A stretch of DNA of 64,000 nucleotides, taken from positions 11,079,483-11,143,482 of the forward strand of contig NC_080058.1 of the NCBI RefSeq assembly GCF_026212465.1, written 5' to 3'. How positions within the stretch are numbered: the stretch's first letter is position 1; each line of letters starts with the position of its first letter. Positions 23,668 to 34,153 of the stretch are shown piece after piece. This DNA comes from Amaranthus tricolor. Taxonomy: Eukaryota > Streptophyta > Magnoliopsida > Caryophyllales > Amaranthaceae. The notes beneath the pieces are model-generated. The model saw only the letters and a program-made list of their open reading frames with translations, was not told where the DNA came from and searched no databases. Made by a program: the position numbers and the translations under genes.

Positions 23668-25299
23668 TTATACATCGTCAAAAAAGGCCTCGACATCTTC
23701 ACCCGGCGGAGGAGGAGATTCGATCCTTCCCTCTTCAAAACTCGGGGTGAAGCTGACATAATCTTCAACATTGAACGGCTCCACCCCGATCTCAGACAAC
23801 TCCCGGGACAAGCTCTGGAGGTTCCGGCCTTCGTCAATAATGAGATTCGATAGATCAAGGCATAGAACCTCCAGGTTGGAGAGCGTCAAGTTCTCTGGGA
23901 CATCTGACGCCGGAGGAGAAGAGAGAGCCAGCTGCTCCAAGTCGAGACTTAAAGCCTCCCTCTCAGCCTCGGCATTTATCTTTTCAGACCAGGCCCTCTT
24001 TTCGGCCGCGTCCCAGACCGTGTCGACCAGTACCGCCGACTCCCCGTTCAAGACAGGAGCAAGGTTGGACAAAGCTTCACTCCCCTTTTGTTCAGTAGTT
24101 TGCTGAAGGGAAGTAAAATCCATGCCCAACTCTGCGGCAGCCAGACGATACTTCTCGTCACTAATCATGGTTCCGGCCTTCACCATCTCGGCCGTCAGAT
24201 CTCCGAGAAACTTCGACGCTTCCGGCTCATCCGAGAGAAGCCAATCTCGAGCTATCCGGGCCTTCCTGGTTAGGCACAATTTGTATACTTTAGCCGCGGA
24301 TAGAATCATTTTGAAATGGGAAGAATCGGCCGACACTTGCTGCATTAGTTGCTGGTTCTGATGAACGAGCTTGGCATGAGTATCCATCAGCAAGCCGACC
24401 TCATGGCTGATGCTCGCGGACCTGGTGGAAGCAGCATCCAAGTTCTCAACGATCTGATCCAGCTGCTTCCTCGCCCTTTCCCGCCATTGTTCGGTTCTGA
24501 CCAAGCGTTCTTTCAGCTCAGAGCACTTGGCCAGTTTTTCTTTGAGGCTCGGCAGGTCCTCCCGCAGTTTTGTTAATTCTTCGTTCAGCTCTTCGCAGCG
24601 GGAGGTAAGGGCGGCCATGGTTTCCTGGTCCGCGGCACTTTGACGGTTGGCGTCGAGCTCAAAGGCCAACTGTATGAACGCCTGCAAAGGAACGATTATT
24701 AAAGAAATCTGGAAGCAAAAAATAATCATATTACTGAGTTTAAAAGTTATTACCTCCGCCGCCGAAGCTTGTGCTTGACGCACCCTATCACGGGGGGGCA
24801 TAGATTCTAAAAGGTCGACGTCCACTTTGCTGATTAAGTTGGACGTCGCCCTGTTAAAGCGGACTACTAAGCCCTTATGCCCCAGCTCCGGAAAGGGTGT
24901 GTCGCGTCGAAAAGGGGAAACCTCCCGGCGACGGTAAACCTCGGCATATTGAGAGGAGGGAGCCGCGGAAGATTCCCCCATTTTCTCCTTCCCTTTATCT
25001 GAAGATGGCCGTGGAGAGTCTTGAAGGGGCGAGGTCTCCTCTTCAACTGGCCTTATTTGGAGGGGCCGGGCGGTAGGGACCGCGCCCCCGGAGGGCCTCT
25101 TTGCCGACTTCTCCTTGTGGGAAGAAGAATCCCGCTTCCTCTTCTTCTTCCCACTCTTTTTTGTCGCACCCCTCGTCTGGGGAGGAACCACCCTCTCAGA
25201 TTCATCGGGGATATGAACCTACTTTCTTTCTTCAAGAAGTCGGAGAGCCTCTTGCTCCGAAGGCACGTCCTCCAGACCCTTCTCCACGGTTGCCGAGTC
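23668..25299 (-). CDS. Antisense gene of the Tat element, 3' exons (coiled-coil part)
   Basis: Exons 25299-24754 and 24681-23668, separated by a 72-nt GT-AG intron that happens to be open in frame, so an unspliced ORF runs 25191-23668. The first exon continues from exon 25490-25369 in phase 0. Visible: a basic, Lys/Arg-rich stretch (KKSGKKKRKRD), Pro/Ser-rich linker, then a long charged coiled coil (RCEELNEELTKLREDLPSLK and onwards), an acidic C-terminus ending EAFFDDV. A single TAG at 25219-25221 interrupts the frame 26 codons into the exon; frame and composition continue unchanged after it. These proteins accompany the Transposase_28-type domain in plant gypsy elements; their function is unknown. 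Confidence 0.65.
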
Positions 25300-25368
25300 C
25301 TACAAAAGAAGAAGTTAGGAAGAATCAACAAAAATCTTTTTTCAACAGAACTTTGTATAGAGATATAC

Positions 25369-26655
25369 CTTTGGAGGAAGGGGAAGAGGCTTATCCTCGG
25401 CCCGCTGGATGGCCCCTGAAGCAAGTCTCAGAACGCTGAATTTCTTCATTAGTTCAGGACTCTTGGCTCGAAGATTTTGCTTGGCTATCCCTGTAGAAGC
25501 ATGAGCTAGCAACAGTCAAACGTACTATAGAAAAGGAAAGGAAGAAACTCGGCAACTCTTACTCCGATCGATAGCCAAGCTAATGCCGAAGGCTGAGAGG
25601 AGGTTCTCATTCTCCAGCTCAGGACGACCAGGTATCCAATTAAGTTGGACGTTCATTGGTTTCCTTCCCAATTGAACGTCCATCTTTGCATATTCTATGA
25701 TCACCGCATCGTTAAAGGAACATTGCGGGATCCCATTATTAAAACCCGAGAGATTGGGCTTTATATCAAAAGAGGTCTTGATATTCCATCCCTCTGAGTT
25801 GTATAAGTATGCGAATTTTGTCCTATACCCCTTCTGGTTATCGGGGAGGTCTTGGACTATCTTCAGTCCTCGACGGTGGGTGAAAGTAATCCAGCCACAG
25901 CCGTATGATTGGGAATTACATAGGCGGGCTCTGAATATATATCTAAAAGCTGTGAGTGTTGGTGGCACGGCCAAAACTTTACACAAGATCAAAAAGGCCA
26001 CCATACAACCCCAGGCGTTCGGGTATAACTCGGGCACTGAGACGTCCAAAAACTCTAACACCTCTCTAAAAAACGGGTGAAGAGGAAATCTAAGCCCTAA
26101 TTCAAAAGAAGGGAAGTATACGGCTATACAATGTGGAGGGGGAAACCTAACGGTGTCATAATTCCCCGGGGTAATAATATTTATGTTATCTTTTAAACCC
26201 CATTTTTGAGAGATGGCCTCCCGACGGTTGTCTAGATCTCTCTTAGTCTGTACGTCAATAAAGTAATTTAGAGGCCCGCCGTCTGGAATGTAGAATGGAG
26301 GAGGAGCTGGCGCCGCACTCTCTCTTCCTGAAGACTCGGCTGATCCTTCAAGGTTTTCCATATCTACATACAATAACCCTTCTAGGTCAGGATTTATTCA
26401 CGGCAAGTAATTTGGAAAGAAAGCAATGCTCACTTCCCAAGGAGCAGTTTTCATAATCTCCGGAGGGTATATAGGAGATACGGACGACTCATCCCCAGCT
26501 TTTATTGGTTCATAATGGGGGGTAATTCTCACTGAACTACTTTCATCCGAGTCACCCATTGGTAAACCCTTTTTATTAAGACGCCTACGTACTATCAAAG
26601 GAGTTTCCGGCAAGTTAGTAGGGTTGGTGTCTGAGTTAGTAGTCGCGACATCCAT
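25369..26655 (-). CDS. Antisense gene of the Tat element, 5' exons (putative gypsy-type transposon domain)
   Basis: Starts at ATG 26655 (MDVATTNSD). It is open to a TGA at 26398-26400, then continues in the same frame through 26397-25563, where CGG A|GTAAGA is a strong donor. The next exon is 25490-25369 (GT-AG, phases 1 then 0). The part around IPDGGPLNYFIDV, GLRFPLHPFFREVLEFLDVS and PNAWGCMVAFLILCK matches my recollection of the Pfam family 'putative gypsy type transposon' (PF04195), found in antisense ORFs of Tat elements. If the TGA is not read through, translation could restart at ATG 26361 (MENLEGS). Role unknown; no transposase catalytic triad is visible. It is divergent from the LTR-driven transcript and has its own promoter. 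Confidence 0.65.
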
Positions 26656-27021
26656 GATAATAATAAAGTAAAAGCCGAAACTTGTAAAGAATGGAGACTA
26701 GATTCATAAACAAATTCAAAGTTCTAGGCTAGCATTCATGAACAGATTGAAGATATTCAAGAAATTCGAGAACAGTTTGAAGAATAACTTGAAGAAATTC
26801 GAAAAATCTGGGAAAAGTTTGAATACCTTAGAGAAATATGAAGATTCGTCAGAAATTTGATGAAGATCTGTCAGAAACCTTGAAGATCTTCGAAGGATTT
26901 GTCAGAAGTTTGAAGGAGGGATGAGGATTGTCTGAGCGTTTCTCTCTACTTTCTCTCTTGCAATTTGAAGATTTGAAAAGAGTTAATGAAGATTAGGTAA
27001 GATGGAACTATTCCAACTAAC
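26656..27021 (-). other. 5' leader of the antisense gene
   Basis: About 330 bp between the antisense TATA box and its first ATG. The - strand is pyrimidine-rich with loosely repeated 'GAATTTCTTCAA' motifs. No uninterrupted upstream coding frame of note. Confidence 0.45.
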
Positions 27022-27030
27022 CTATTTATA
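27022..27030 (-). promoter_or_regulatory. TATA box for the antisense gene
   Basis: TATAAATAG on the - strand (+ strand CTATTTATA), the same nine bases as the LTR TATA box. It is placed about 370 bp upstream of the antisense ATG at 26655. Predicted start near 26990. Confidence 0.6.
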
Positions 27031-27108
27031 ACAGCAATAAATGCTTCACTTTGGGTTTGAACAGTTGAAAGAAAACTTGAAATTCCAAATGAAAGCTGGG
27101 AAGTCGAT

Positions 27109-27579
27109 AAGTCGGACTCCCGATGAGGGGAAACCAACAGATTTCTTCTCAAGTGTTTAAAAATGTCCGTGAGGTCTATTAGTCGGACCCTAGTTGAAGG
27201 GGTGATTTTGCAAATTTTGTCTAAGTGTTAAATCCTTGAATTTAGATGGGAGGTCGAAAAGTCGGACCCTCAATTAAAGAGCAAACATCATCAATTTGTT
27301 TAAGTATCAAACCATCCAGCCGGTGAGTCGATAAGTCGGACTCCCAGGGAAGGGTAGAATATGTATAATTATTCTAAGTCCTTCAGACAATGTCCGGAGG
27401 ATCGATAAGTCTGACCCTAAATTGAATCTCCTGAAAGAGAAATCATTTGAAGAATGAAGGTCACACGTTCAGCTGTCCGATTTATGGACACGACAAATGA
27501 AATAAACATAAAAATTTCTTAAGAGGATTTCCGTATGGTCGATAAGTCGGACCCCCAAATGACCCTAATCCAAGTAAAA

Positions 27580-27617
<38 letters not shown>

Positions 27618-28010
27618 AAAAATTTTTCTAAGTATAGAACCTCTCATGTGTGTCCGTGGGATCGAAGATGCGAGTTCTGGGGCTCATTCCGTATCATGCT
27701 GGAATAAAGAGGGCTGCTTGGACCAAGTACTGAATATTTTTAAAGATATCCGTGTGGTCGATAAGTCGGACCCCCAGGTGGTCCTTCTCTTTCTCAAAAT
27801 GTTCTAAGTATTGAAGGAGGATTCCCGTGCTGAACTTACGAATGAAGACGCAAACTATTAGTTCGCGGCATAGTTCAACCATAGGGGTAAAAATGTTGAG
27901 AAGAATGAAATGCCGCGTCATTACCAAGAATTTGATTCGTGAATACCCTTGACGTTACGCGGTATCAGTTCAAAACAGACAGTTGATCCGCACAGTCGAT
28001 AAGTCGGACC
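27109..28010. repeat. Hairpin-repeat block B (8 diverged copies)
   Basis: The GATAAGTCGGACCC core recurs near 27109, 27180, 27259, 27333, 27407, 27544, 27763 and 28001, with TTCTAAGT-type motifs in between. Spacing is 71-79 bp for the first five, then 137, 219 and 238. Same repeat and same orientation as block A, but more diverged. Includes a 34-base A run (27582-27615). Confidence 0.8.
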
Positions 28011-28464
28011 CTCCTTGGGTGTTTTGTTGAAAACCTGATTTCTGTAATATCAGTGAAAGCAAGGGCCGAAATATGATGTCGCGGAATCTAGATCCCGCAT
28101 TCACCATTTCGCTGATGTATTAACACGTCTGGGGCTACTTCGCGGCATACTTCAAGCCGCGGCTTCATATGTCCGTTTGCCCCGTATTCAATGTGTTTTT
28201 GCCTGACAAGTTTAAAAGGTCATATCTTTTTCGTTACAATTCGGAATTTGGCATATGAACAGTCGATTCAAAGCTTTCAAGCTCAACTTTCATGATTCAT
28301 CAGAAAATTCGCCTGATTGGGCATGTGTTCATCCTCATGGGGCTTTCGCATGTTCTCTATGATCGTGTCCCTTCACTAAATCAATTACGATGGGTGCATA
28401 TTTATCCGCATAAAGGAAGATATTTCAGGGCGTCGGGACTCTCCCCTCATATTGTCCTTCATGC
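28011..28464. other. 3' untranslated part of the Tat element before the 3' LTR
   Basis: No gene recognised. Moderately GC-rich compared with flanking genomic DNA, with no further clear copies of the hairpin repeat. Confidence 0.5.
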
Positions 28465-28475
28465 GTGGGGCTAAA
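28465..28475 (+). other. Polypurine tract (weak)
   Basis: GTGGGGCTAAA directly before the 3' LTR. The GGGGCT core at this place is common in plant Tat elements. It is short and broken by CT, so the exact primer is uncertain. Confidence 0.5.
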
Positions 28476-29181
28476 TGTCATGGTATTGTTTTTAACTAAA
28501 ATCATATCCCTAAAATACCCTTTGACCTTTCGGGATTTGACTTTGACTTTTAGTCAATAGGCTTTTTGGCTGGACCTCTTTTATTCTTTGGCAGGCCCAT
28601 AGGTTTTTACCTCCAGAATACTTAAATCCTTTGCCATCCCTCTCCTGTGGCTATCCTCCTTTTAAGGAGAATAACCACCCACCACCTTCCACTCTTCATA
28701 CATGCTTGGCTCTCCTTGCTTCAGATGAATAACTGTCCATTCTTCCCTGACCAGTCCACCTCCCATTACTCCCACTACTCCCATGTTAGTCCACTTCTCC
28801 TCAGAAATAACTCCCCTTCTTCACCATTATAAATAGAAGCTACCATCAAGGAGGGAGGATCATCTGAAATAACTTTCCTAGTATCCTTGCTTACATTACT
28901 TCCTTAGCCTTCCTAAACTCTAGCACTAGCACCAGCAATCCCAATCCCGACCTTCCTTCTTGCATTCATTCTACAATCTATCATTCATTAATTTCCGATT
29001 TACGTTCTAACTTGAGCGTCGGAGGGGTTTTCCGGGAGATCACCCCCCGGACAAGGCTAACGTGTTGTATTGCAGGAATTCAAGTCGCTTTCTCTTATAA
29101 ACCGTTTCACTTGATCACTCTTCCATCAATCTCCAGGTATTTTAAGTGTCTTTTGCACTTCCTCGTTTCATTACCGAAACA
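28476..29181 (+). repeat. 3' LTR of the Tat element
   Basis: 706 bp, identical by eye to the 5' LTR and followed by AAGTT (29182-29186). Its TATA box (28828-28836) could drive read-out transcription into the flanking DNA at 29182 onwards. Confidence 0.95.
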
Positions 29182-29186
29182 AAGTT

Positions 29187-30045
29187 GTGAACAAAATCCA
29201 CTTGTAATTTCAAGTTTAAGGAGGAGCATATTAAGTAACAACTATCGTACATCTCAGTATAATGGGTATTAGCCGGTATGAATTATGAATTTAGCGTAAA
29301 CACAATTCAGTTTGGTCTAGTCAGCTATTAAAATCAGACAAGATAAAAAGTTTCAGTCACAAAATTTTTAAATCAAGTCAGACCGTTTAAATCACTAGAC
29401 TGGATCGGACCAAATTGATTTACAACATTCTGGTCTACGATTTTTTATTTTTATATTTTTTCCAAATTAATCTTTGTGTTTATCAAAAATTTCGCACTTA
29501 CAAACACAAAATATAATAATTTGTAATTAGTTAATTGCATCAACATCATTTAAGTATACATTACTGTATAAAAATAAATACATTTCGAAATATCTAGGTA
29601 GCAATCTATTTTTTTTTAAAATATTATGATTTTAGGTCACAGTATGGTTTGCAGTCTGGTCTGGTCTGAAAAATAAAAAACCAAGACCAGACCGTAAACC
29701 ATAACTTTTTTTGGAAAAAAATCAAATCAGACCATTTAAACCATAGAGAAGACAAAATACTAAAGTTACAGTTTGATTTGGTTTGGTATGTGGTTTAGAA
29801 AACATTGTTCAACCTTAATTATGATGTATTACTTCTTACCAATAATGTAAAGATAAAAGGACTTGTTTATGAAATTAGACTATTTGTTTGAAATTCTAAA
29901 ATTTGTTATATATACTTGAACATTTAAGAATGCGTCAGTTGTCAATTAAACTAAATTGAATTAGAAAAACTTAGTAAAGTAATAATAAAGTAAAATTATT
30001 ATGAATGGTGTGACTTAAGTGTATAAATTAGTGTGAGCATTTATG
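29187..30045. other. AT-rich intergenic DNA with a GGTCTGGTCT foldback
   Basis: No gene. An imperfect inverted repeat of 20-bp arms lies at 29643-29662 and 29684-29703 (TATGGTTTGCAGTCTGGTCT against its near-complement). Related GGTCTGG/CAGACC words are scattered over 29310-29800, suggesting an old non-autonomous element of about 0.5 kb. Confidence 0.45.
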
Positions 30046-30688
30046 TGTGGTATTGGGATGAAATCCTATGAGTGTATTAATATGAGTATTTAAGTTGGTA
30101 ACTTAATGTTTGTTTAAGTGTGATTTAATTGATGAAGTAATCATGGAAGTTATTGGTCTTGATGGTGTTTAATGGAGAAGTGCAAAAGGTTTCTTGATGA
30201 TGATTTGCTATGATAGTCGAGTAGAAATTGACAGAAAGGAATATTGAAGGTCGCTCGACCGAGCGAGCTCTTGGGTGGGACGAGCGAACAAACAGAATAC
30301 ATTCAGTGACCTGATGTAGCTCGCTCGACCGAGCGAGCCTCTGTTTCGGTCGAGCGGTTCTTCTGACGATTCATAAGCTACTGTCTTTTGTCCCTTTAGC
30401 TTCTTGGAGTTGTTTCAAAGTAGTTATTACTTAGAATTAAGGTTGTATTCTCATTGAATGTACTTAGTACTATAAATAGAGAGCTTTCATGTACATCAAA
30501 GACATCCACAAAATACACCCCAAGCCAAACACTAGCCTATATCTCTTCTCTATTGTATTCTCCATATTTAAGAGTTCTTTGAACTCCTTTGATAATATAA
30601 GAGATACTACACACCGAAGGACATAGCCTAAGTTGGGTGAACCTCGTTAAATCTTTGTGTCGTTTTTATTGCATTATTTTCTCCTACA
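30046..30688 (+). mobile_element. Copia-type LTR, probably solo or truncated
   Basis: Starts about TGTGGTATTGGGATGAAATC and ends TTTTCTCCTACA. Inside are a TATA box TATAAATAG (30471-30479) and, near the end, GGGTGAACCTCGTTAAATC, wording I associate with ends of plant copia LTRs. Two copies of the near-palindrome TCGCTCGACCGAGCGAGC lie upstream of the TATA box (about 30251-30268 and 30320-30338). No primer site follows; an inverted copy of the LTR end follows instead. The left boundary is approximate. Confidence 0.5.
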
Positions 30689-30729
30689 AACATCGCGTAA
30701 TTTGTAGGAGAAAATAATGCAATAAAAAC
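30662..30729. repeat. Perfect 29-bp inverted repeat, 10-nt loop
   Basis: Left arm 30662-30690, loop CATCGCGTAA (30691-30700), right arm 30701-30729, complementary at all 29 positions by eye. The left arm is the very end of the copia-type LTR, so the right arm is an inverted duplication of that LTR end. Confidence 0.9.
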
Positions 30730-31079
30730 TGAAATACATTCGATCTCTAATATAACATGGTTTTCAAAAATTGATATTCCTTTCAAAGAAAAAGAATAAA
30801 ACCGATGCTCTTACACAAATAGAGTTACAGCTGGTCTTGCGAGCGATGATCTCAATAAGAGACGGATAGCCCAATCAGTCCAATTATAGTTTTTTTCAAT
30901 ATGCGTTCAGTAATTGATATATTTAAAGTCATAATTGATACTTTTAAGGTCCAAATTGATTTTTTTTCGTAAGTTATAACTGATCATAATTGATCATTTA
31001 AAGGTTTGAATTGATCACTTTTAGATCAAAATTGAACTTTTTTATAACAAAGCAGTCATGACTTCTTGATCATTTTAGA
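30730..31079. other. Short AT-rich spacer with repeated TTGATCATTT-type words
   Basis: Between the foldback and the LINE. It contains several 'AATTGATA..TTTAAAGG' repeats similar to the inside of the MITE at 58621-58815. No gene. Confidence 0.4.
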
Positions 31080-33180
31080 GAGCATTCATTGAATTAATTG
31101 GCAAACATAACTCAAGATGGATTTAGAGATTTCTGTCTTCGTGCGACTTATACGTAACCCCTTACCCTCCAAGGCTTCCCTCCACTCTTCCAATTTTTTG
31201 TTAGCCTCCTCCTTAGTTTTTGGGGCCAAAATAATGCCGTCAGCAAAAAGCATGCACCATGGTACGGTCCCTCAGATGGATTTAGAGATTTCTTCCATAA
31301 TGACCGTAAAAATGAAAGGACTTAGTGTTGATCCCTGATGTAGACCCACTTGAATTTTGGGAAAGACTCTGTCATACCCACCGGTGTTTGAATGTTAGTC
31401 GAAACTCTGTTATACATGTCCTGTATTACCGTAATGTACTTTTGTGAAATACCACTATTCTTGAGACTATCCCAAATGATGCTTTGTGGTATACTATCAT
31501 ACGCTTTCTCCAGGTCAATGAACACTAGATGCAGATCCTTCTTTCGTTCCCTATACTTTTCCATCAGTCTCCTAAAAAGATGGATCGCCTCTATGGTTGA
31601 TCTTCCCAGCATGAATCCAAACTGGCTCTCTCTAATCACCGTCTCTCGTCTAAGTCTTTTCTCAATCACTCTTTCCCACAGTTTCATTGTATAGTTTAGA
31701 AGTTTGATACCCCTGTAATTCCCGCATTCTTGTGCATCGCCCTTGTTCTTAAACAGTGGGATAATTGTGCTAACCCTCCATTCTTCCGGCATCTTACTAG
31801 ATCTCAAGATGGCATTAAAGAGTTCAGTAAGCCAATGAATGCCCTCTTCTCCTAAACCCCTCCACACCTCAATCGGAATATTACCAAGTCCAACTGCCTT
31901 AAATCCCCCTATCTTTTTGAGAGCTTCTCTTAGTTCCGCCGTGGTTATATCACTAAATGACCCGTAAACCCATGTTCTTCGGATGCCCGTCGTTGGTCGA
32001 CTTTCCTTTGCTAGACCCCTAGTCACATTGAGCAGTTGGGAAAAATATTAATGCCATCTTAATTTGATATCCTCATGTCTAAGGAGTACTCGTCCACTCT
32101 CATCCTTTATGTACTTCACTGTTCCTAGGTCTTTCCTCTGCCTAGATCTGGCTTTAGCCAACTTAAAAATATATTTCTCCCCCTCTTTGGTATCAAGCTT
32201 TTGATAAAAGGCTTCAAACGCACGACTCTTTGCCTCTGCTACTGCTTTCTTTGCCTCCCGTTTTGCTTCCTTATACCTCTCTCTATTTTGTTTCCTATCT
32301 TCCTCCTCTGTACAAGCCATAAGCTCCTTGAATCTCCTGTTTTTGTCCTTTATCTTCTTTGTACACCATTGATTTCCCTGACGACACCCTTAACGTCTCC
32401 TTTGCTACCTTACGAATGGTTTCCGCCATAGTCTCCCACATTTGATTCGCATCGTTTGATATACTTAGATAACCTGACATCTTGATCTTGCTTGACAAGG
32501 TTGCGACCTTATCCCCTTTAAGTCTACCCCACATGATCATTTCCCTGCCCTTTAACTTTTTCTCGGCAATCTTTCTCCTCATACGAAAAACTAGTACTAA
32601 TACCCTATGTTGGGTGGGCATTTCTGTGCCAAGCACAACCTTACAGTCTAGGCACGAGCTTCGATCGTCTCTCCGTACTAAAAAGTAGTCAATTTGGGTT
32701 GCAAGCTTACCACTCTTGTACGTTATCAAGTGTTCATCCTTCTTTCTAAATATTGAGTTAGCTATAACCAATTCCTTTGCTAGCACCAACTCAAGTAGGG
32801 ACTCATCACTCTCATTCCTTACACCATATCCAAAACCGCCATGAATTGAGTTATAGTTTGTTGCCTCCTTTCCTATGTGTCCATTGAAGTCGCCACCTAA
32901 AAAAACTTTTTCGTTGGCTGGGATGGTCTCTAAAATGTCACCCAGGTTATGCCAAAACTCACGTCTCACTTGCTCATCCAGCCTAACTTGTGGCCCATAC
33001 CTCTTCCCTCACTACTACTCTAACTAGCGTAATCCTTTCATTGCACCTCCTTACTTTTACCACTTCCTTTAGGATATCATTAGCTACAAGAATACCGACT
33101 CGTGGTAAGGAGGCCGCAGTCTGTCGGCGGCTGGAGCTGGTAAAGAAACGTGTGGACTGCAAAAAAATTAGACATATATG
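31080..33180 (-). pseudogene. Decayed RTE-type LINE (endonuclease and reverse transcriptase)
   Basis: Read on the - strand from about 33180 down. The AP-type endonuclease part shows VFLGGDFNGHIGKE and QIDYFLVRRDD. Then follows a linker, and reverse transcriptase blocks MPEEWRVSTIIPLFKNKGD, CGNYRGIKLLNYTMKLWERV, ESQFGFMLGRSTIEAI and LVFIDLEKAYDSIPQ. These words are typical of plant RTE-clade LINEs. The frame shifts near 32295-32320, at 32030 and after 31345 (the GLHQGS block is in another frame), a TGA lies at about 31272, and the active site reads FADG instead of FADD near 31240. The 5' end and the C-terminal third are missing. Not functional. Confidence 0.88.
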
Positions 33181-34153
33181 CTCATGTTGTTAAAAACTTT
33201 TAATAAGTATAACCATTTCACAATAAAGAATTTAGACATTACTACAATTCTTAAATACGTTGGTTTAGTTATATAACTTATTCGTAAATAATTATATTTA
33301 CTTTTTATATTTTATGTCAATCATAATATGACACATTTTTACTCCCTCTGTTCCTAAAAAAAAATTTCATTTGTCATTTTGAGGTATTTTATTTGTTGTT
33401 CCCATAAACTATAAAGAATTTTTCTATTTACGTCATAAATTTTGGACAAAAATAACTTTGTTCATCATCATTTTGATATTTTTATAATATTTTTATCTCC
33501 ACATATCTTCCACTAACTATATAAATATACTAGTTTCTATGCCCACATAAAGCACAAATATGTAAGTGTGTGCAGATACATATTAATAAAATGCAATAGC
33601 AAATATAAATTAATGATAATAATGTGATTGTGATAATTATTAAAAGTGAACATATTAAAAATTCACAATTGTTTAAATGATACTGATTTATATAAGAAAC
33701 AAATTAGTGTTGATTTTCTTAAAAATACTTTACAGGAAATAAGAAACAAAATTAGGTAAATATACTTATGTAAATACATATTATAGCAGTTTATATCATT
33801 TTGTTATGTAATTGCTCCATTTAAATTAAGCATAGTCAATTGGACATTTGATTTTTCTTTTATTTTTATTTTAATTAGTATAAGTCAACATTATTGTATA
33901 AAAATAACTTGCCAAATAATTAAAATAATAAATCTCAACAATTCAAGTTGAAGAACTCCGAAGGGAGTGTCACTTGAAAATTTTCAATCTTTTTAATAGA
34001 TAGTATGATTTAATTAAACTTAGATTTTTGATTTCTACTTTTTTTATTTTAATTGGTAAAAGTTTATTTTAGTGTCCAAATCTCAACAATCCAAGTGGCA
34101 GAACTTCCAAGGGAGTGCCACCTAAAATCTTCTAATCTTTTTGATAAATAGTA
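33181..34153. other. AT-rich intergenic DNA with a spaced duplication
   Basis: No gene. A segment of about 70 bp at 33930-34004 (AAATCTCAACAATTCAAGTT start) recurs at 34078-34150, diverged. A Stowaway-like end (TACTCCCTCTGTTCCTAAAA) lies at 33341-33360 without a clear partner. Confidence 0.5.

Larger units (their letters stand above)
16538..29181 (+). mobile_element. Complete Ty3/gypsy LTR retrotransposon, Tat lineage (Retand-like), with antisense gene
   Basis: 12,644 bp bounded by 706-bp LTRs (16538-17243 and 28476-29181) that start TGTCATGG and end CCGAAACA. The 5-bp duplication AAGTT flanks it (16533-16537 and 29182-29186). Order: LTR, primer site (17247), gag-pol on + (17281-22818), a tandem hairpin-repeat block (23039-23460), an antisense spliced gene on - (26655 to 23668) with TATA box (27022-27030), a second block of the same repeat (27109-28010), purine-rich tract, LTR. 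The second RNase H of archaeal type in pol and the antisense gene between pol and the 3' LTR are hallmarks of the Tat lineage. The amplified tandem repeat in the 3' untranslated part recalls Retand of Silene. I saw no difference between the LTRs, so insertion is recent. No chromodomain. Confidence 0.93.

Noticed and set aside
25179..25224. A 46-nt intron that would remove the TAG in the antisense gene
   Set aside because: Too short for a plant intron, and joining the exons would shift the frame.
26364..26433. A 70-nt intron (GTGAGC...GTAG) that would remove the TGA
   Set aside because: The splice sites look plausible but the phases do not match; the joined frame meets a stop soon after.
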